Source: Wyeomyia smithii (lineage: Eukaryota > Arthropoda > Insecta > Diptera > Culicidae). Taken from it: a stretch of DNA of 64,000 nt. The position numbers and the translations under genes are program-made. Positions 21,809-34,560 of this stretch are shown here, piece by piece. The notes under the pieces were generated by a model. The model saw only the letters and a program-made list of their open reading frames with translations, was not told the origin of the DNA and ran no database searches. Position 1 is the first letter of the stretch. Each line of letters begins with the position of its first letter. The DNA is taken from assembly GCF_029784165.1 (NCBI RefSeq), contig NC_073696.1:266692760-266756759 (forward strand), written 5' to 3'.

Positions 21809-24800
21809 TGGAATTGGAAGTTTTTGGAATAATAACAATAGCCCCAACTATGACATGGCCAACAGGCAACAGAATAACGTCACCAACTCCTACAATAATC
21901 AACAACACACCAACTCTAATCGTTTCCATGCAAATCAACTGTTACCACCTGACAGAGTGCTTCGTGCAGCAGCGAAAGACCGATTCTCCAGACCTCAATC
22001 TAACTTCATTCCTACAATTCAATTTCAAAGAGGGCGAAACTCTTAACCCATACCCGGCGAACGACGAGTTTTCACTTTCTCAACCCCAGATGATCAGCGA
22101 TCCTGCACACCTTCCTACTTCACAATGCATTGCGTGCTCATCTAGGCACTCGTGTCATCAACGCAATTGACTCACTCATCAGAGGACCGTTGCTGGTGAT
22201 AATTTTGTTCAACCTAGAGATGTAGGAAATGACGCGACCTGCTCTGCTCTGGTAAACACGTCTGTTAATAATGACTCTCATTCTTTAGCTTCTACACTCG
22301 AACACCCCACCACTACCGAGATCTCTGTATATTGCCAAAATTTTAACCGCATGCGAGGCGCTTACAAAATTAACGAAATTCAAAAAAATGTACTATCCTG
22401 TTCATTTTCTGTTATTTTAGCAACCGAAACCAGCTGGGATGAGGGTGTTCGCAGCGAAGAAGTCTTCGGTTGCCGATATAATGTCTATAGAAATGACCGT
22501 AACTATTAATTATCTGAAATGAAATCCGGTGGTGGTGTGTTGATTGCGGTGTCAGTAGACTTTAATTCAGCGCTTATCGACACCATTCAGTTTAAAGAGT
22601 TCGAACATGTTTGGGTGAAAGCAGAACTAGCAGGAGAGACACACGTATTTGTCTCTGTCTATTTTCCTCCAAATAATGCGCGGAATGAAATCTTTGAAAA
22701 GTTTCTTCATGTTGTTGAAAATATTGCATCTAAGCTGTTACCTGAAGTAAAACTCCACATATACGGTGATTTCAACCAACGCAACATTGATTTTATTCCG
22801 GACATCGATAACCATAGCATTTTACTTCCTATTATTGGCGAAAATGAAACGCTGCAACTTCTTTTTGATAAAACCTCTAGTCTTGGTCTTAATCAAATAA
22901 ATCATGTGAAAAATGGACAAAATTGTTATCTAGATCTGTTAATGTCCAACATTAGTGAAGACTTTTGTGTGACGAATTCATTACAACCATTATGGAACAA
23001 AGTTTATCATACAGCAATAGAGTTTTCTTTATTTGTGCATGTGAATAAAAGACCTGACGAATATGAATTCGAAGATGTTTTTGACTTTCAGTCAGCAAAC
23101 TATGATGAATTAAAACATAAACTAAATAGTATCAACTGGCAAGATGTATTGTTTGAAGACGGAAACGTCGATTCGGCTATAGAAAATTTTTATAACATAT
23201 TATCTGATTTATTTATTAGCGAAATACCATTGAAAAGAATAAGACGTCATGGCAATTCCAAATACCCAGTCTGGTACAATAGACAAATTAAAAACTTAAA
23301 AAACAAAAAACAAAAAGCACATAAAAAATACAAAACTCATAAAAATCGTGATGCTTTAACAACTTATCTTAACATTTGCGGCGAATTAAACGATGCCATT
23401 AGTAACGCGTTTGAAGAGTTCACATTAAAAACTGAGCTTGAAATCAAATCCTGTCCAAAAATTTTTTTCAAATATGTTAAATCAAAGTTAAAATCTGAAA
23501 ATTTTCCTTCAAAAATGCAACTGCATGACAAAGTTGAAGAGAACCCGGCATACATCTCTGATCTATTTGCTGATTTTTTTCAACAAAATTATACAACTTT
23601 CTCCGAATCTGATCGTGACTATACATTCTTCACCAACTTTCCTGAGTTTCCCAACTATATCAATATTGAACATGTCAGCGCAAGCGAAATTGAAGATACT
23701 TTAAAAGCTCTGGATGCGTCTAAAGGTCCGGGACCAGACGGAATTCCGCCAGCATTCATGAAACATTTAGCTCAAGAGCTAACTTCTCCACTGTTCTTGA
23801 TTTTCAATATGTCGCTGGAATCCGGTTGCTTCCCGAAATTCTAGAAAAACTCATATCTAGTGCCTGTGTTCAAATCTGGTAAAAAAACCGACATTAGCAA
23901 CTATCGAGGCATAGCCATTCTTTCCTGTATACCTAAGCTTTTTGAAGCAATAATAAACAAAAAGTTATTCCACCAAATAAAAGATAGAATTACCCCAACG
24001 CAACACGGTTTTTTCAAAGGGCGCTCAACAACAACTAACTTACTCGAATTTATTAACTTCTCTTTGAACGCAATGGATAAAGGTAATTATGTTGAAACCT
24101 TATATACTGACTTCAGTAAAGCTTTCGATCGCATTGATATACCCCTGCTTCTCTTCAAGTTACGAAAAATTGGAATTCATCCACAATTACTCAAATGGAT
24201 TGAATCGTATCTGACAGATCGTCAACAAACAGTCAAATTTAAAGGTAAAATATCGAAACCTATTCAGGTAACCTCAGGAGTTCCTCAAGGCTCTCACTTG
24301 GGCCCTCTACTATTTATATTATTTGTAAACGACATTTCCTTTATTCTAAAACATGTAAAAATTCTTATTTATGCCGACGATATTAAACTTTTCATTGAAA
24401 TTAAAAACGCTGATGATGTAAATATTTTTCGTAACGAGATAAAATATTTTTACATTTGGTGTAAAAAAAGCCTTCTTCAGCTAAACGTTAAAAAATGTAG
24501 TTCGATGGCTTTTGGCAGAAAAAGAAACATGCCAAGCAATATGATTTCCTTAGGAGATCAGGTAGTAGAGAAAAGTGAACGAGTTAGGGACCTAGGAGTC
24601 ATACTCGACTCAAAATTAACATTCACTGATCACTACAATACAATTATTAATAAGGCTAGTAACATGCTCAGTTTTATAAAACGTTTCTGCTATAATTTCC
24701 AAGATCCATACACAATAAAAACACTTTATAATTCCTATGTCAGGTCACTTTTAGAATACTGTAGCATTGTATGGTCTCCGTTTTCTGCAACACATGTAAA

Positions 24801-25361
24801 CAGAATAGAATCAGTGCAAAAACAATTCCTGTTATATGCACTTCGTAATCTACGATGGACGTCATTTCCCCTACCATCATATGACGAACGCTGCAGACTT
24901 ATTGACATCCAATCATTAAAAGCCCGTCGTGAATTCACAATGATGTCATTTGTTAACGATATCGTATCTCAACGTGTCGATTCACCCGAAATATTATAAA
25001 AACTCAATCTTTATGTACCTTCTAGAAATTTACGAACTCGGACTTTGTTTTCTTTAAATCATCAACGTAACAATTATGCTAAATACGGGCCAATTAATCA
25101 AATGATGTTAGTGTATAACCAACACTGTGAAGCAATTGACTTTTCTATGTCGAGAACTAAATTAAAACAATATTTCAACTCAACGCGCAATTTAAATCGA
25201 TAGAAAACATTCATTGTAATAATCCGTCAAGTGAAGAAATTATTATTCAATTATGTATAAACTCTTTTTTTTTGCTCCCACTAGTATAAATAGCATATAG
25301 CATGTAAGTTAGTTTTTAAACATATGTAGTCCTATTTTGTTTGACGAAATAAATAAATAAA
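21809..25361 (+). mobile_element. Nested CR1/Jockey-like LINE with (AAAT)n tail
   Basis: It is inserted into the other LINE within a run of T: TTT(T) precedes the element at 21806-21809, and TTTT at 25362-25365 resumes the interrupted gene. The 3' tail is three AAAT units (about 25346-25361). The element keeps endonuclease and RT but no RNase H. About 500 bp at its 5' end (21810-22320) is an N/Q-rich, frame-broken stretch that may be the end of ORF1. Confidence 0.85.
22321..25203 (+). pseudogene. LINE ORF2 (endonuclease-reverse transcriptase) with three in-frame stops
   Basis: A single frame carries the whole protein. The endonuclease starts with YCQNFNRMRG and ATETSWDEG (about 22432) and has YGDFN (about 22762). 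RT motifs are GPGPDGIPPAFM (about 23732), NYRGIAILS, YTDFSKAFDRID (about 24100), SGVPQGSHLGPLLF (about 24277) and YADD (24370-24381). The C-terminus runs to TAG at 25201-25203. Stops lie at 22507-22509 (TAA), 23842-23844 (TAG in a tryptophan-like context) and 24997-24999 (TAA). No frameshifts were found in about 2.9 kb, so this copy is relatively young. All three stops are single-base lesions by appearance. Confidence 0.9.
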
Positions 25362-25690
25362 TTTTCGAGATCCAGTGTGCATGAAACCTTTGTACTTCGC
25401 CTTGCCCTGATGCGTTCGATACTTGAATCTGCTGTTGTTGCTAGGTGTCCACTCAACAAGATTTGAATTGATCACATAGAATCTGTCCAGAGAAGATTCA
25501 TTAGAATGACACTTAGGCATCTTCCCTGTTGCAGCGCTACGAACAGCCGAGCGGCAGCCTTTGAGCACCGCTGCATGCTATTAAAGATTGAGACGTTGGA
25601 AAGAAGAAGATCAACGGCACAAATCATTTTTGTTGTGAAGATCCGCGAAATTGAATAAAATTGTTTCTAATATTTTAAGTGGACGACAGA
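25362..25690 (+). pseudogene. Interrupted LINE RT, right part
   Basis: It resumes the host LINE exactly where it broke: FRDPVCMKPLYFALP corresponds to DFRNPHCMKALYCAHV of the 3.3-4.2 kb relative. IESVQRRFIRMTLRHLP (about 25480) and HRCMLLKIETLERRRSTAQ (about 25570) follow, with frame breaks. It ends near 25660-25690. Confidence 0.82.
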
Positions 25691-25699
25691 AATATTTTA

Positions 25700-28240
25700 T
25701 TTTTTTAACGAAATTCAGATTATTATAGTTTCGGTTGTTTAGGTACTAAAACTTTTAGGATATAATACATAGAAATAAAAAAAAAGTTTTGCAAATCCTG
25801 AAAGACTAAATTCTATACCAGGAAGAAAAACGAAACCTGAGTTTTATGGAATTTGAAAATCTTTATCTATAATTTAGTTACCTTAAGCCGAGCAGAATCC
25901 TTCTAATTGGACTACCTGCAACTAAACTATTATGCAATCTGAATGCCTGAACTTATCTAAGGCTCAGTTAGAACTGTTCATTTTTGCACTGATGTGTTCA
26001 TGGTCTCGTGGTTCACTAGATCCACTCGAATATACATAAACGCTATCGAATGTAGCCATCAACATGCACTGAATTCCCAAAATCTGATAACAAGCCAGCC
26101 CGGACTAATAAAGTGACATAAGCCACCCAGTTATCCCATCAACCTCCCGCACCATTTCGTCCTCCCAGCGGAGGTCACCAAATCGCATTACGCTAGTCCT
26201 TAGGCAAATATTCAACTCTCCTGAGGATTGCCATAATCATAACAGCAGCCTACAAACGAACACACACGCAGTCTTCGAACTATTCATAATATCGAGGAAG
26301 AAAAACGCAAGACTTTCCCGACTTTTCCCCGCAAATACGTCTGGCACGGATCAAAGCAAGTGGATTGATGGAAGCGATATACAATCGTGTGTGGCAGTCA
26401 AGAGAAGGAGAATAACACCCCCCGCATTTCTTTCCGCACACAAACGCACAAACGGTCACGGTTTGCCGAACGTGTTTGTATACACGCAATTATCATCCCT
26501 TTTGTTGTGTGGCGCAGTGAATTGTGCCGAGTGTGTTATCCCCGAAAAGGGTGAGCCGGGATCCCGCTCTAAGAAACAAAGAATTGTTTATGCCCGTGTT
26601 TGCTTTTGTGTACGTGCTAACTTGACAGGCTTTGAATAATTCGACTCGTGAAAATTTATCTGGTCTATATGCCAAATCGCGCTATTTCCTGTCTGGTGAA
26701 ATTCGCCGAGAAAAATGACCCAAACGTGATTACATTTAGTGGCTTGTTCTTCAATTGCACACTGTGATGACAAAACCCGTCAAGTTTGCTGACTCTTGTG
26801 GACGTTTTAAAAATTACATCGAATAAAGCTTCCTTCGAATGTCAATACGATGAGTAGTAAAAGAATACCGCATGGCGACCACAGAAGAACAGTTACGCTC
26901 GTTGACGTGTGCAGGATTTTCGTTTCGGGAGGGGAAACCTTCCGTGTTCAGATAACAGCGCTCTTCGGAATTGTAAGTACATATTGTAGATTGTTATACG
27001 CCATAAAACGCAAACCCCGAATTTTTTTGAATACTGTACCTAATTATTAAGGTGTGAGTGACCAAAAAACATCAAACATATTCGAAAGCATTGTTTTAAA
27101 TTTTGTCTCAAATTTCATAAGTGCTTTTAATTTCACTTCTATAGTTTGAACCCCTAAAAATCACCCCCGTGCGCACGGCTATGGGTTACGCTGCATGATG
27201 CCGCCGAAATCGCACATGCAGATGTGAAAGGATTTTCCTTTTCCTTCGATGGCGGGATAAATCATGCGAGAATAAATCATACAATAAAACCGTAACGAAA
27301 GGGGAATTGAAGCGGAAGCAGCGAAAGAAAGCGACCGAACGAGAGAGAGAGTTTTCTTCATTCGCCACAATTCTGGAAAGTTGTTCATTTGTTTAGATTG
27401 GTTTTGCATACACAGAGACTCTGCGGTGGCACAATGGAAAATGATAGCTATAAGCTAGTTAAGCTGTCGCTTGTAGAACGTAGAACAGACTTGGAAAAAC
27501 TGGAAGTTTTTCACAGTGCCAACAGCACAGTAAAGCCGATCAGCGTCGATGATATATTGGCAGCTACTTTTCGCGACTTCCTGTACCACTCAGATGCAAG
27601 GACGCGTGGCACCCTCCACCGACGCCGATATTCATTTCTTAGTGTCAGATTTGGTCCGCGTAAATATTTCACCGGCAATCGGCGAACGGCGAAAATGATC
27701 ACAATAAATCGACTATATATCATCGCAAACCGGGCAATAATTCAAGCCAAACTCCCTGCTGTCGTTGCGTTTGCCACGATACGACGATGCGCGTCTTTCG
27801 AAGGAAGGACCTTCTCCCGTTCGCCTGCCGAAGACAGCACTCATCGGAGCCGACAGCACTTCATTACTATTTCAAGTGTGACGGAGAAACGCGTGTAGGT
27901 GGGCAATAGCAAAGTCTGTATTGTTACACGAGCGTATTTCACGCGCTAGACTTTGCACCGGCACCTGTCAAAAGAGGATTTCGGTATGCCCTTCCTCCTT
28001 CACTTCTTCCGTGGAGTGCCGCATAAACGCGCCGCGCGCGCCACTGGATGTGTCGATGATATATGAGAAGGCGATACGATACGTTTATATTAGAGAGAGA
28101 GCTGGAGCACACCATCCAGCCGCGCATATGTGAACGGAAGATTTGGTTCTTATTGTTGATTTATTATTTGTGAAGGATAAGGATATTTATTTCGATACGA
28201 GAACAGGGGACGATTGTCGAAGCAAGAAATCCTGCAAATG
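25700..28240. other. Mostly unique non-coding region with possible 5' exons
   Basis: From about 26200 the sequence is less AT-rich and free of recognised repeats. Open frames (for example 27389-27898 on the plus strand) have no recognisable domain. Two strong insect-like splice donors on the plus strand, GTAAGTAC at 26973 and GTAAGTATC at 28240, make untranslated first exons of a downstream gene possible. GA-rich and GCGC-rich stretches near 27340 and 28030 would fit a promoter region. Confidence 0.3.
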
Positions 28241-28248
28241 TAAGTATC
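28241..28248 (+). promoter_or_regulatory. Candidate splice donor of a 5' untranslated exon
   Basis: The string AAAT|GTAAGTATC matches the donor consensus closely. No acceptor or downstream coding exon was identified in the window, so this is a hypothesis only. Confidence 0.25.
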
Positions 28249-28259
28249 TACGGACGCGT

Positions 28260-30414
28260 ACAGACTTTGCAAGTGACAGCCGGTGAATGCTAGAAGAATC
28301 TCCTGTAGTTTCACGATAGCCTTTATGCTGAAAATAGTTTGCTAGAAATTGAAGCCGATCATATATAGTATATACTCAATGAGAACAGAAATCCATTTCA
28401 GAGTGCGAAGGTAGAGAAAAACATTTAGTAAATTCATCAAAATTTCTATTCGATTTCTTTATATTATTTTTTTATTTTAAATTTCACTAATCGGTTACGT
28501 TTTAATGTTTAATTTTTCTCTTATATATAATATTAAAAATAATTACGAGGTTCGATAATCTAACTTGAAATGAAAGAGGACAATACAAAACTTGTAGAAC
28601 ATCTAATGTTTTTTCAGAAAAAAACTGACTCAGAAACCTCCGAAAAAATTCTTTGATATCGTTTCAGATTTTTCACCTTTTTGAAGAAAGTGGTGTAGCA
28701 TCATAGTCGGTCCATTTTCAAAAATGCGAAATTACTGCATTATTTCATTAAAAAAATATTTAAATATTTTACATTATCATCCAATAACATCTTCAGAATC
28801 ACAATCAACCCATGTGTCTCCGGAGCAGAAATATTTATTTGAAATTTGGAATTGAAATTATGAACAAAATTGTTCTTGTTTTTACTCTATTTTTTTTCCT
28901 CAAAAAAGTAATAACTTTTTTGGTTTTTATTTATCGAACCATCAATGTTAAATAAAAGGGTAGCTTTCGTACACATACAAGATGATTCTAGAAACGATAC
29001 TTAATTTATTTATATTCTATCAATTTTTCCCAAAAAAAAGTTTGCACTTCATTTTTCTTCAAAAGGACGAAACGACAACTTTGCCAAATTAATCACACCA
29101 ATCAAACAAACTACTCTTACTACTACGCTTTAAAAATTTTTCAAGTCATAAATATCCTTCTTCACAATTTTAAAAAATTAGGTAGATCGTGATTAAATAA
29201 AAATATTAAAAAATAGCACAAAATAAAAGCATGTTTGCTTTGCTCATCATGATCAAACCAGTTTACTTCTGAGACTTCACCTTATATTTTATCTGCGCTG
29301 TGGAATTTCATAAAAGAGGGGAGGGGAGTGCATTTTATTCGATTCGAGCTCATTTTATACGGCAAAAAAAGATCTAAAAGTTTCTTAAATAACGAAAAAC
29401 AAGCCGAAACAGTTGATTTGATTGGTATGATGGCTTAGGCGGAATTGTAGACAGTAATTTTGTTCTTCTAGAAAAAATACACACTGGAAAACAAGCAAAA
29501 AACTGAAGGAAATTAAACACAAATATTATTGTGAATATCGCAAAAACCCCACTTTTTTAACATATGATTTTCCTGCTACGAAAACTCCACTACAGTTGTT
29601 TGAACATGGGGGCGAATGTGAATAATAGAAAAATTCAAATTTAAAAAGAAATAATTTTTACAGCGTATCTCCTTTATTTAGGAGGACGAAATTATTGCCT
29701 AGAACTTTGTCGAAAACACTAAACAGATTGAACAAACCGTTCTGGCTTCTGCAATATTGTAACCAGAAATAGGCATTCAATGTTTAGCTAACTTTCTGTA
29801 GTTTCAAAAAATAGTTGAAAAATAAGCTGTTCGAGACAACAAGTTTTAATTATTTTTTCCTAACAATTTTTTCTTCATAGAGTTTTTTTTTTCAAAAACA
29901 AAATAAATATCCATAACTTTGCCACCCTTTTTGTACAAGCTTTAAAAAAAATCGTCATGATTCGATAATAACACAAAATTACATCTAAAGTCATAACATT
30001 ATCTGTGAAAAATTTCAACTGTAAATCAGTAATGGTTGATTAATACCGTAACCCTGTGCTGCTTGGATTTGCTCATCACGATCGAACCAGTTTACTTCTG
30101 GGACTTCACCTTTCGTTTTGCCTGTGCTGGGCAGTTCCATTAAATATAGGGTAACCATTTTGATCAGCCATTTTTGATCTGGCTGAAAGATGTTCCTATG
30201 GGCTAATTTATAAAAAACGAGATTTTTGTTACATTTTATTGTTTTTTTTTTCACGATAGTAAATATCTAACTTTTTTCTCGCCTTTGCTGAACAGTTTTT
30301 TTGCTGTGTATTTATTTTTTTTTCGAAAACAGGATAGATTTCTACAACTTCGCCGAAACAACCCGTGCTGGTTTCAAAAGTATGTATAATCTTCAATATC
30401 ATTTTAAAAAAAAA
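28260..30414. other. AT-rich region with decayed dispersed repeats
   Basis: No gene. A block of about 90 bp at 29235-29325 (CATCATGATCAAACCAGTTT, CTTCTGAGACTTCACCTT) recurs at 30055-30140. Pieces of the 'gaattgtagacagtaattttgt' family occur at 29440 and 29690. Confidence 0.5.
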
Positions 30415-31099
30415 CTAGCTGACCCGGCAAACTTCGCCCCGCCTATTTTTGTGTTTAATTTAATAATTTTCAACATTCCAAATTCATTGATTCCTTGCGA
30501 TTTGTTTATTTCGTTTGAAATTATTGATTTTATCGGAATGACAACATCCTCGTTTTCTGCCTTTAGTACATCACTTCTCCGAAATACTCATATTGGGTGG
30601 TATTCAGTTATTCTCGTTGTTTTTCAAAAACTAAAAGTAGTCATCTTCGAATTCAAGATGGTGTCCAGGGTCAATGCTTGGCTTCTATACATCATTTCGA
30701 TTACGGAAATATTCATATGTAGTAGTATTCGGCTGTTTTCCAGAAGTTGCCATCTTACAATTCAAAATGGTGCCTGAGGTCAATTTTTAGCTTTATGCAT
30801 CATTCTGGTTAACGAAACGCTCATATTGGGTGGTAATTGGTCACTTTAGGCTTTTGAAGTAGAATACTTCTCTCAGGAAGTTCGGCTACATAGGGATGTG
30901 AAATGAAAATCTAAAACCAAAATAAGTTAAACATATGTCCAATTTCAAATGCTAATAAATCGGTTTGTTTTTGATGGATTTCCTTCGTTCTTGCAGTAAT
31001 AGATTGAAAAATCTTCTAAGATTTTCCCCAAATGCAGATAATTGTAATTTTATTTTTCAAACTATTGTACTATTGAAAATAGTCAAGCCTTGTCAAAAC

Positions 31100-31750
31100 G
31101 AAAATTTCGGCCTCTGATTGGTCGTTATATGATTGCTTCCCAAGCACGGTCGACAGAAACATAGACCTTGCCATTTGAAATGTGCTATTTGGTCTATATA
31201 AGAGCCTGTTTCACCCGAAGCCGCTCATTATAATTCTAGACTGCAACAGCAGCAGTCCTCCCCTAACAGTGGATACAGCAGCAGTAGCAGTGCAGCGGAC
31301 AACGGCCACAGCTGTGGTATGGCAACGGATAGCGAAGCGCGTCTCAGCATCGATAGCAGGACCAGGTGATGCAGGGCAGCGGATACCAATGGCAACGGAA
31401 GCGTCTACTACTGTGGCAACGGGAATAGCGCAGCGGTTGACGTTGGTCTCAGCATCAATATAAGCAGGGCCAGCTTATGCAGTGTGGCATTTTAGTGAAA
31501 TGCTGTCTCTGAGCGATAGCAGGCACACTAGCAAATGCATCCAATGAAAAGAACGTTCTGGAAAGCTTTTCAGTGTTTATTTTTCCCCAAGGAATACTTT
31601 ATTTGCACTGCCAGTGATAACGCAAAGATGTGATCGACATCTTATCAAACATTTAATTAAACAAAAAATTGTCTTTTTCAGGATGAAATAAAAACCTAAT
31701 TGTAGAGTTAATATTTTCTCTTAAATCAATTTACACTTTCAAGAAATTTG
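31100..31750 (+). repeat. Promoter-like tandem unit A
   Basis: It contains a CCAAT-type box in inverse (GATTGGTCG, about 31117), AGCACGGTCGACAGAA (about 31143) and a TATA box in GTCTATATAAGAGCCTGTTT (about 31192). A CAG/GATAGC-rich stretch follows (31245-31480), then 'agtgaaatgctgtctctgagcgat', 'aaggaatactttatttgcact' and 'aacgcaaagatgtgatc'. The order of blocks is repeated in unit B. An LTR or a tandem Pol II promoter repeat are both possible; no ORF of known family follows. Confidence 0.6.
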
Positions 31751-31949
31751 GAACAGATATATATTTGGCTTCATCTTCGTGAACGTACTGAATTAACTTT
31801 TCCTTCAGTCATGAGCACAACATCCGAAAAGCTTTCATTATCAGCATAAAAATAATTTTTCGCATAAATAAAATTCAAAAATTATCAAGTCCAAATCATG
31901 ACAAGCAATTATATTATTGAGAATTGTCATTCCTTTTTGAAGTGCAAAA

Positions 31950-32690
31950 TTCGACTGGTCTGATTAGTCGTTAATATGATTGCTTCCCAAGCACGGTCGA
32001 CAGAATCATAGACCTTGTCATTTTAAATTTGCTATTTGTCTGTATAAGAGAAAGGAGGGGAAATGTCGACTGAAATGGCTAACGATAGTTATCGATGATT
32101 TCCTACTACTATCGATAGGTTTTTCATCCCTATATGAGAGCCTGTTTCAGTCGAAGCCGCTCATAATAGTTCTAGACAGCGACAACAGCAGTCTTCCCTA
32201 AGCAGCAGCAGTACCAGTGCAGTGGATACCAGGTGGATAGCGGCCACAGCTGTGGCATTGCAATGGATAGTGCACTAGTTGCAGCGGATCTCAGCATCGA
32301 TAGCAGCTGGGCCAGCTGATGCAGGGACAGCGGATACCAATAGCAGCGTATAGCGGCCAAAACATTAGCATGGCTACGGATAGCGTAGCAGTTGCAGCGG
32401 GTTCAGCATCAATAGCAGCTGATGCAGTGAGGCACTTTAGTGAAATGCAGTCTCTGTGCGATAGCGGGCACTAGTAAATGCATTCAAAGAAAAGTTGACT
32501 CATTTTGACAACACATGAGCCGTCTAGTTTTGAGTGTTAAATCAGCTTTTCACCGTTTATTTTATCACAAGGAATACTTTATTCGCACTGTCAGTGATAA
32601 CGCCAAGATGTGATCTGTATCTAATCCAATATTGAACTGAACAACAAGTTGAAAAATGACTGACTCGCAAGCAGCCGGGTTTTCTTGTAA
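31950..32690 (+). repeat. Promoter-like tandem unit B with extra TATCGAT block
   Basis: It repeats the block order of unit A about 850 bp downstream. It differs by an insertion of about 80 bp (about 32048-32135) between the first TATAAGAG and a second TATATGAGAGCCTGTTT. The insert contains GATAGTTATCGATGAT and CTACTATCGATAGG, that is, two TATCGAT/ATCGATA motifs. The CAG-rich and 3' blocks follow at 32180-32620. Confidence 0.6.
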
Positions 32691-33789
32691 AAGTATTTTA
32701 CTTCATCCTTGCGGTCGTGGCTTTGCACACAACCCTCCTGTGTTTTTTTTCAGAAACCGGAAGTCACCATCCTGGATTTAAAATGGCATTTGGAGACAAT
32801 TTCTGGTCTCTGAGCGTCATTCTGGTTAAAGAAACACTCATATTGGGTGGTATTTGGTCATTTTCGGCTATTTTACAGGAACCGTAAGTCGCCATCTTGG
32901 ATTTCAAAATGACATTTTGTGACAATTTCTGGCCTCTGAGCATCATTCTGGTTAAAGAAACACCATATTTGGTTTTATTTTGGGTCATTTTCGGCAGTTT
33001 TCCAGTCACCAAAAGTTGCCATTTCACAACTCAAAATGTTGTCTGAGGTCGATTTTTGGTTTCAATGTATCATCACGATTTCGGAAATACCCATATTGGG
33101 TGGTATTTGGTCATATCCCGCTGTTTTTCAGAAACCGGAAGTCACCATCTTGGATTGGAAGTTGATATTTGAAGACATTTCACGTATAGAAACCGGAAGC
33201 TTCCATTTTAAATTTAACAATGGCGTCTGGAGTCAAAATTTTTTCTTGCTCCCAGAAACCTCAACATATCAAATTTGGTTCCATTTGCTTGATTATTTCT
33301 CGAGATGTGCAGAAATTTGTGTGGAACCCCTCCTTTCAGAAAAAGGAGGGGTGTTGAAACATTATGAACATATTTGTTACCTCTAAAAACATTTACATGC
33401 CAAATTTGGTTCTATTTGGTGGATTGGTTCTCGAGCTGTGCGAAATTTGTGTTTCTTTTGTATGGGACCCCTCCCTTTTAACAGGGGGAGGGGCGTCAAT
33501 TTGTTATGGATATATTTGATACCCCTAAAAACATTCCACCTGCCCAATTTGGTTCCATTTGCTTGGTTAGTTTTCGAGATGTGCATGAATTTGTGTTTCA
33601 TTTGTATGGGATCCCTCCCTTCCAGAAGCGGGAGGGGTCTCGAATTACCTTAGTCACTTTTCTCGGCCCCCAGAACCCCTATATACAAAATTTCACACCG
33701 ATCGGTTCGGTAGTTTCCAAGCCTATATGGAACAGACAGACAGATAGACAGACAGAGCTGCATATTTGTATGTATAGATGAGCAAGTGA

Positions 33790-34360
33790 CGAAAGTGCAA
33801 TTAAGAAGAAAAAAGAGAAAGAAAAGAAAGGGAGATAAACCCATGAATTTTAATTAGAAAAAAAAGTTGGGAAACAATTGAGAGAAAAAATGGCAGCATT
33901 GCTAAAAACATATTTGGATTCCTTGATTGCAGAAAAATCCCAATCCCAGAAAGTTAAATGATATTTTCCAATGAATTTAATTGTTTGATTTAGAATGGAT
34001 ACATTCAAAACTTGTTTCGTCAAAGAGGTGTATCTCGTGATTGACTTGAATTGAAGGAATACGATGAAATTATCAAATTTAAAATAAAAATGGCTGCATT
34101 TGTCGAACAGTGTAAACTTAGCTTCGATATACAAAAATAATCTGTCAGGCAACACTTCCGGTGAAAAAACATGTTTTTCCGAGATTTTTCAGTTTATTTT
34201 TTTTTTTTTCAAAAATCATTAATTAAATTTTTTCGGACGTCTAACGTCAATGAATTGTAAGATGGAGGAACATAAGATTTTGATCAAAATATGTGATATT
34301 TGGCTACAGGGCGGGAGGTTTTCCATGTTTTTCTAACAAAATGTTTTTCAAGCGGCTCGA
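33790..34360. other. AT-rich spacer
   Basis: Purine-rich at 33800-33840, then AT-rich sequence with no recognised gene or repeat. Confidence 0.4.
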
Positions 34361-34363
34361 CTA

Positions 34364-34560
34364 CACGCAGAGTTCCTTATCACTTTGAAAACAATAACGA
34401 AAAATTATACCTTCTGTAACAAATTTGTAACTAAAAAAGCAATAACATTCTTCTCCAGTCGAGTAACAATACATACTCTTATATATTTTGCACATGTTAT
34501 GAGATGATGACTAACTGATAATGGGCAAAATTTTCAAGAAAAATTCACTTCACACAAAAT
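34364..34560. repeat. Partial, diverged third copy of the 930-bp mTA element
   Basis: It starts after TA with CACGCAGAGTTCCTTATCAC and keeps the words 'ttcttctccagtcgagtaacaa' and 'gcacatgttatgaga' found near 2210 and 42160. The right part is not alignable by eye. Confidence 0.6.

Larger units (their letters stand above)
30415..33780 (+). repeat. Dispersed repeat starting CTAGCTGACCCGGCAAACTT and ending in GACAGACAGA
   Basis: The left end CTAGCTGACCCGGCAAACTT (30415) and the right end (CACCGATCGGTTCGGTAGTT then a GACA-rich tail, 33690-33755) are the ends I know from abundant mosquito repeats. Internally, about 120-bp units with 'aaaccggaagtcgccatcttgga' and 'catattgggtggtatttggtca' occur at 30570-30860 and 32750-33180. 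These are followed by CCCCTCC-type units (33230-33670). The middle (about 30870-32740) is foreign and holds the tandem pair described separately. Classification is left open. Confidence 0.65.

Noticed and set aside
27389..27898. 169-codon open frame on the plus strand (MENDSYKLVKLSLVERRTDL region)
   Set aside because: No recognisable family. The codon pattern does not look coding to the end; more likely part of a leader or regulatory region.
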